Assembly (NCBI GenBank): GCA_007135635.1
Contig: SLIO01000154.1
Span: 1 to 7,787, forward strand
DNA length: 7,787 nt
Direction: 5' to 3'
Source: Methylomicrobium sp.
GTDB lineage: Bacteria > Pseudomonadota > Gammaproteobacteria > Methylococcales > Methylomonadaceae
Shown piece by piece: positions 6,875 through 7,787 of this stretch. The notes under the pieces were generated by a model that was given only the letters and a program-made list of their open reading frames with translations, searched no databases and was not told the DNA's origin. The position numbers and the translations under genes were made by a program. Within the stretch, counting starts at the first letter, position 1. Every line of letters starts with the position of its first letter.

Positions 6875-6903
6875 CAAGCCATTCGCGACGCTTCGTTGTC
6901 GCG
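6875..6903 (+). repeat. Shared module, copy 2, with hairpin
   Basis: The first 26 bases match 2055-2080 at 21 positions, starting with the same CAAGCC. It contains CGCGAC (6884-6889) and GTCGCG (6898-6903), a perfect 6-bp stem with an 8-nt loop. The stem pairing differs from copy 1, which keeps a hairpin with other bases. Confidence 0.65.
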
Positions 6904-6989
6904 ACTGAGACCCGAGAAGCAGGCGCTATTCCCCAGCCGAAGCTTCGAAATGAGCCCAAGCAATCCATTCAAGGCATCCCGATATTCCC

Positions 6990-7017
6990 GCTAACAGCTT
7001 ACCGCTAACTGCTAACC
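6990..7017 (-). repeat. Heptanucleotide array, type B, four units
   Basis: Four plus-strand units GCTAACA, GCTTACC, GCTAACT, GCTAACC. The array lies 8 bp from the stop codon of the TPR gene, in the same place and orientation as the array at 2155-2182 beside the AttH-like stop. Confidence 0.85.
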
Positions 7018-7025
7018 CATAAGTC

Positions 7026-7787
7026 CTATTGCGCTTTCAGTTTTTCCAGCTCGGCTTTGGCTTCTTCTCTGCCTTCGAAAGCCGCTTCCCCTTCCAGCGC
7101 TTTTTCGAGTGCTTTTAGGGCATCCGCTTTCCGGCCTTTTTTCAGATAAGTCATGCCTAAGTGATAATGCAAGTCCGGTATCCGGGCTTCTTTGGCAACG
7201 GCTTTTTCCAAGTATTTCAAGGCTTCGTCGTAGTTGCCTTTCAGATAATTAAGCCAGCCGTAGGTGTCCATGAACGACGGAACTTCAGAGTCCTTTAGGG
7301 CTTGAGCCAGATCGAAGGCGCGTTTTAGGCTGGCGTCATCGCCTTTATGAGTCAGCAAGGCCGCCAGATTGTTAGTCGCCAGGATAACGTCCGGTTTGAT
7401 CTTCAACACTTTTTCATAAGCTTCGATCGCAGCGTCCGGATTTTTGGCCAGTTCGTTGATCGCGGCACTACCCATCAATAACTGAATGCTATCCGGTAAC
7501 ACTTTAAGGCCGTCTTGATAAACTTGGATTGCTTTGTCGGTCTGCTCTGATCTCATATAGGCCGAAGCGAGATCGTGATAGCCTTTTTCGAATTTCGGAT
7601 AGAGCTCGACGACTTTTTCGAAACGTTTTTCGCCTTGTTCGAATTGTTTATTGTGCAGATGCAATTCGCCGCGAAGCGCGAGGAAGGTTCCGTTTTCAGG
7701 CTGCTTGGCCAGTACGTCGTCCAACAGCTTTTCCGCTTCCGAGACTTCTTGTCTTGCCATATAGCTGGAAGCTAGGGTGCTTACAAC
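7026..7787 (-). CDS. TPR-repeat protein, C-terminal part, 5' end outside window
   Basis: The visible 253 residues are almost all tetratricopeptide repeats, helical pairs of about 34 residues that form protein-binding scaffolds. I count about seven units, with the TPR pattern clearest in YHDLASAYMRSEQTDKAIQV, DTYGWLNYLKGNYDEALKYL and LHYHLGMTYLKKGRKADALK. One unit (around NNLAALLTHKGDDASLKRAF) is slightly expanded. A charged helix ending in EKLKAQ closes the protein. The reading frame stays open past the Met at 7760 to the window edge (VVSTLASSY precedes it), so the true start is beyond the window and the Met is internal. The C-terminus resembles those of long TPR proteins of exopolysaccharide or PEP-CTERM loci (PrsT type), but the fold is too common for a firm name. 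It lies upstream of the ABC operon on the same strand, with a 463-bp gap. Confidence 0.85.
   Translation of the reverse strand, partial: VVSTLASSYMARQEVSEAEKLLDDVLAKQPENGTFLALRGELHLHNKQFEQGEKRFEKVVELYPKFEKGYHDLASAYMRSEQTDKAIQVYQDGLKVLPDSIQLLMGSAAINELAKNPDAAIEAYEKVLKIKPDVILATNNLAALLTHKGDDASLKRAFDLAQALKDSEVPSFMDTYGWLNYLKGNYDEALKYLEKAVAKEARIPDLHYHLGMTYLKKGRKADALKALEKALEGEAAFEGREEAKAELEKLKAQ

Larger units (their letters stand above)
6563..7025. other. Repeat-filled gap between the TPR gene and the ABC operon
   Basis: No believable gene lies in these 463 bases. Going rightwards they contain a ten-unit 7-bp array, four palindromes with the common core AAGCT-NN-AGCTT, an AT-richer unique stretch (about 6726-6800), a module shared with the other gap, and a four-unit 7-bp array next to the TPR stop. 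The ABC operon must be transcribed either from a promoter in here or by read-through from the TPR gene. The unique stretch is the most likely promoter site, but no box matches the consensus well enough to call. None of the palindromes is followed by a T run, so none is a clear intrinsic terminator. Confidence 0.75.

Overview
The window is chromosomal DNA of about 50% G+C with a Gram-negative gene set: an inner-membrane FtsX/LolC-type export system, a periplasmic gamma-glutamyltransferase and a Sec-exported DUF192 protein. The style of the proteins and the intergenic repeats suggest a gammaproteobacterium, perhaps a Methylococcales-type methanotroph. That placement is inference; no rRNA or marker gene is present.

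Layout. (1) 1-1773, plus strand: a tightly overlapping three-gene run. It holds the C-terminal (small-subunit) part of gamma-glutamyltransferase, cut by the window edge, then a Sfp-type 4'-phosphopantetheinyl transferase overlapping it by 8 bp, then an exported DUF192 protein overlapping by 4 bp (ATGA). (2) 1774-2186: a repeat-filled gap between convergent genes, with a likely intrinsic terminator for the plus-strand run. (3) 2187-6562, minus strand: a three-gene operon read from 6562 downwards. It encodes a LolD/MacB-type ATPase, a 10-TM FtsX-type permease (3 nt gap) and a membrane-anchored AttH/CrtC-type double-lipocalin protein (1 nt stop/start overlap). (4) 6563-7025: a second repeat-filled gap. 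(5) 7026-7787, minus strand: the C-terminal part of a TPR-repeat protein that continues past the right edge.

Working together. The ATPase, permease and AttH-like protein form one export or lipid-handling system of the AttEFGH type. The ATPase and permease would drive a mechanotransmission-like cycle, and the lipocalin-like partner probably binds a hydrophobic ligand on the periplasmic side. The substrate cannot be read from the sequence. The plus-strand genes look co-transcribed but do not belong to one obvious pathway.

The most unusual content is in the two gaps. Both have the same plan: a purine-rich 7-bp tandem array (consensus GRNGAAA) at the left, a set of short palindromes and shared repeat modules in the middle, and a related four-unit 7-bp array (GCTNACN) facing the opposite way at the right, just after the stop codon of a minus-strand gene.
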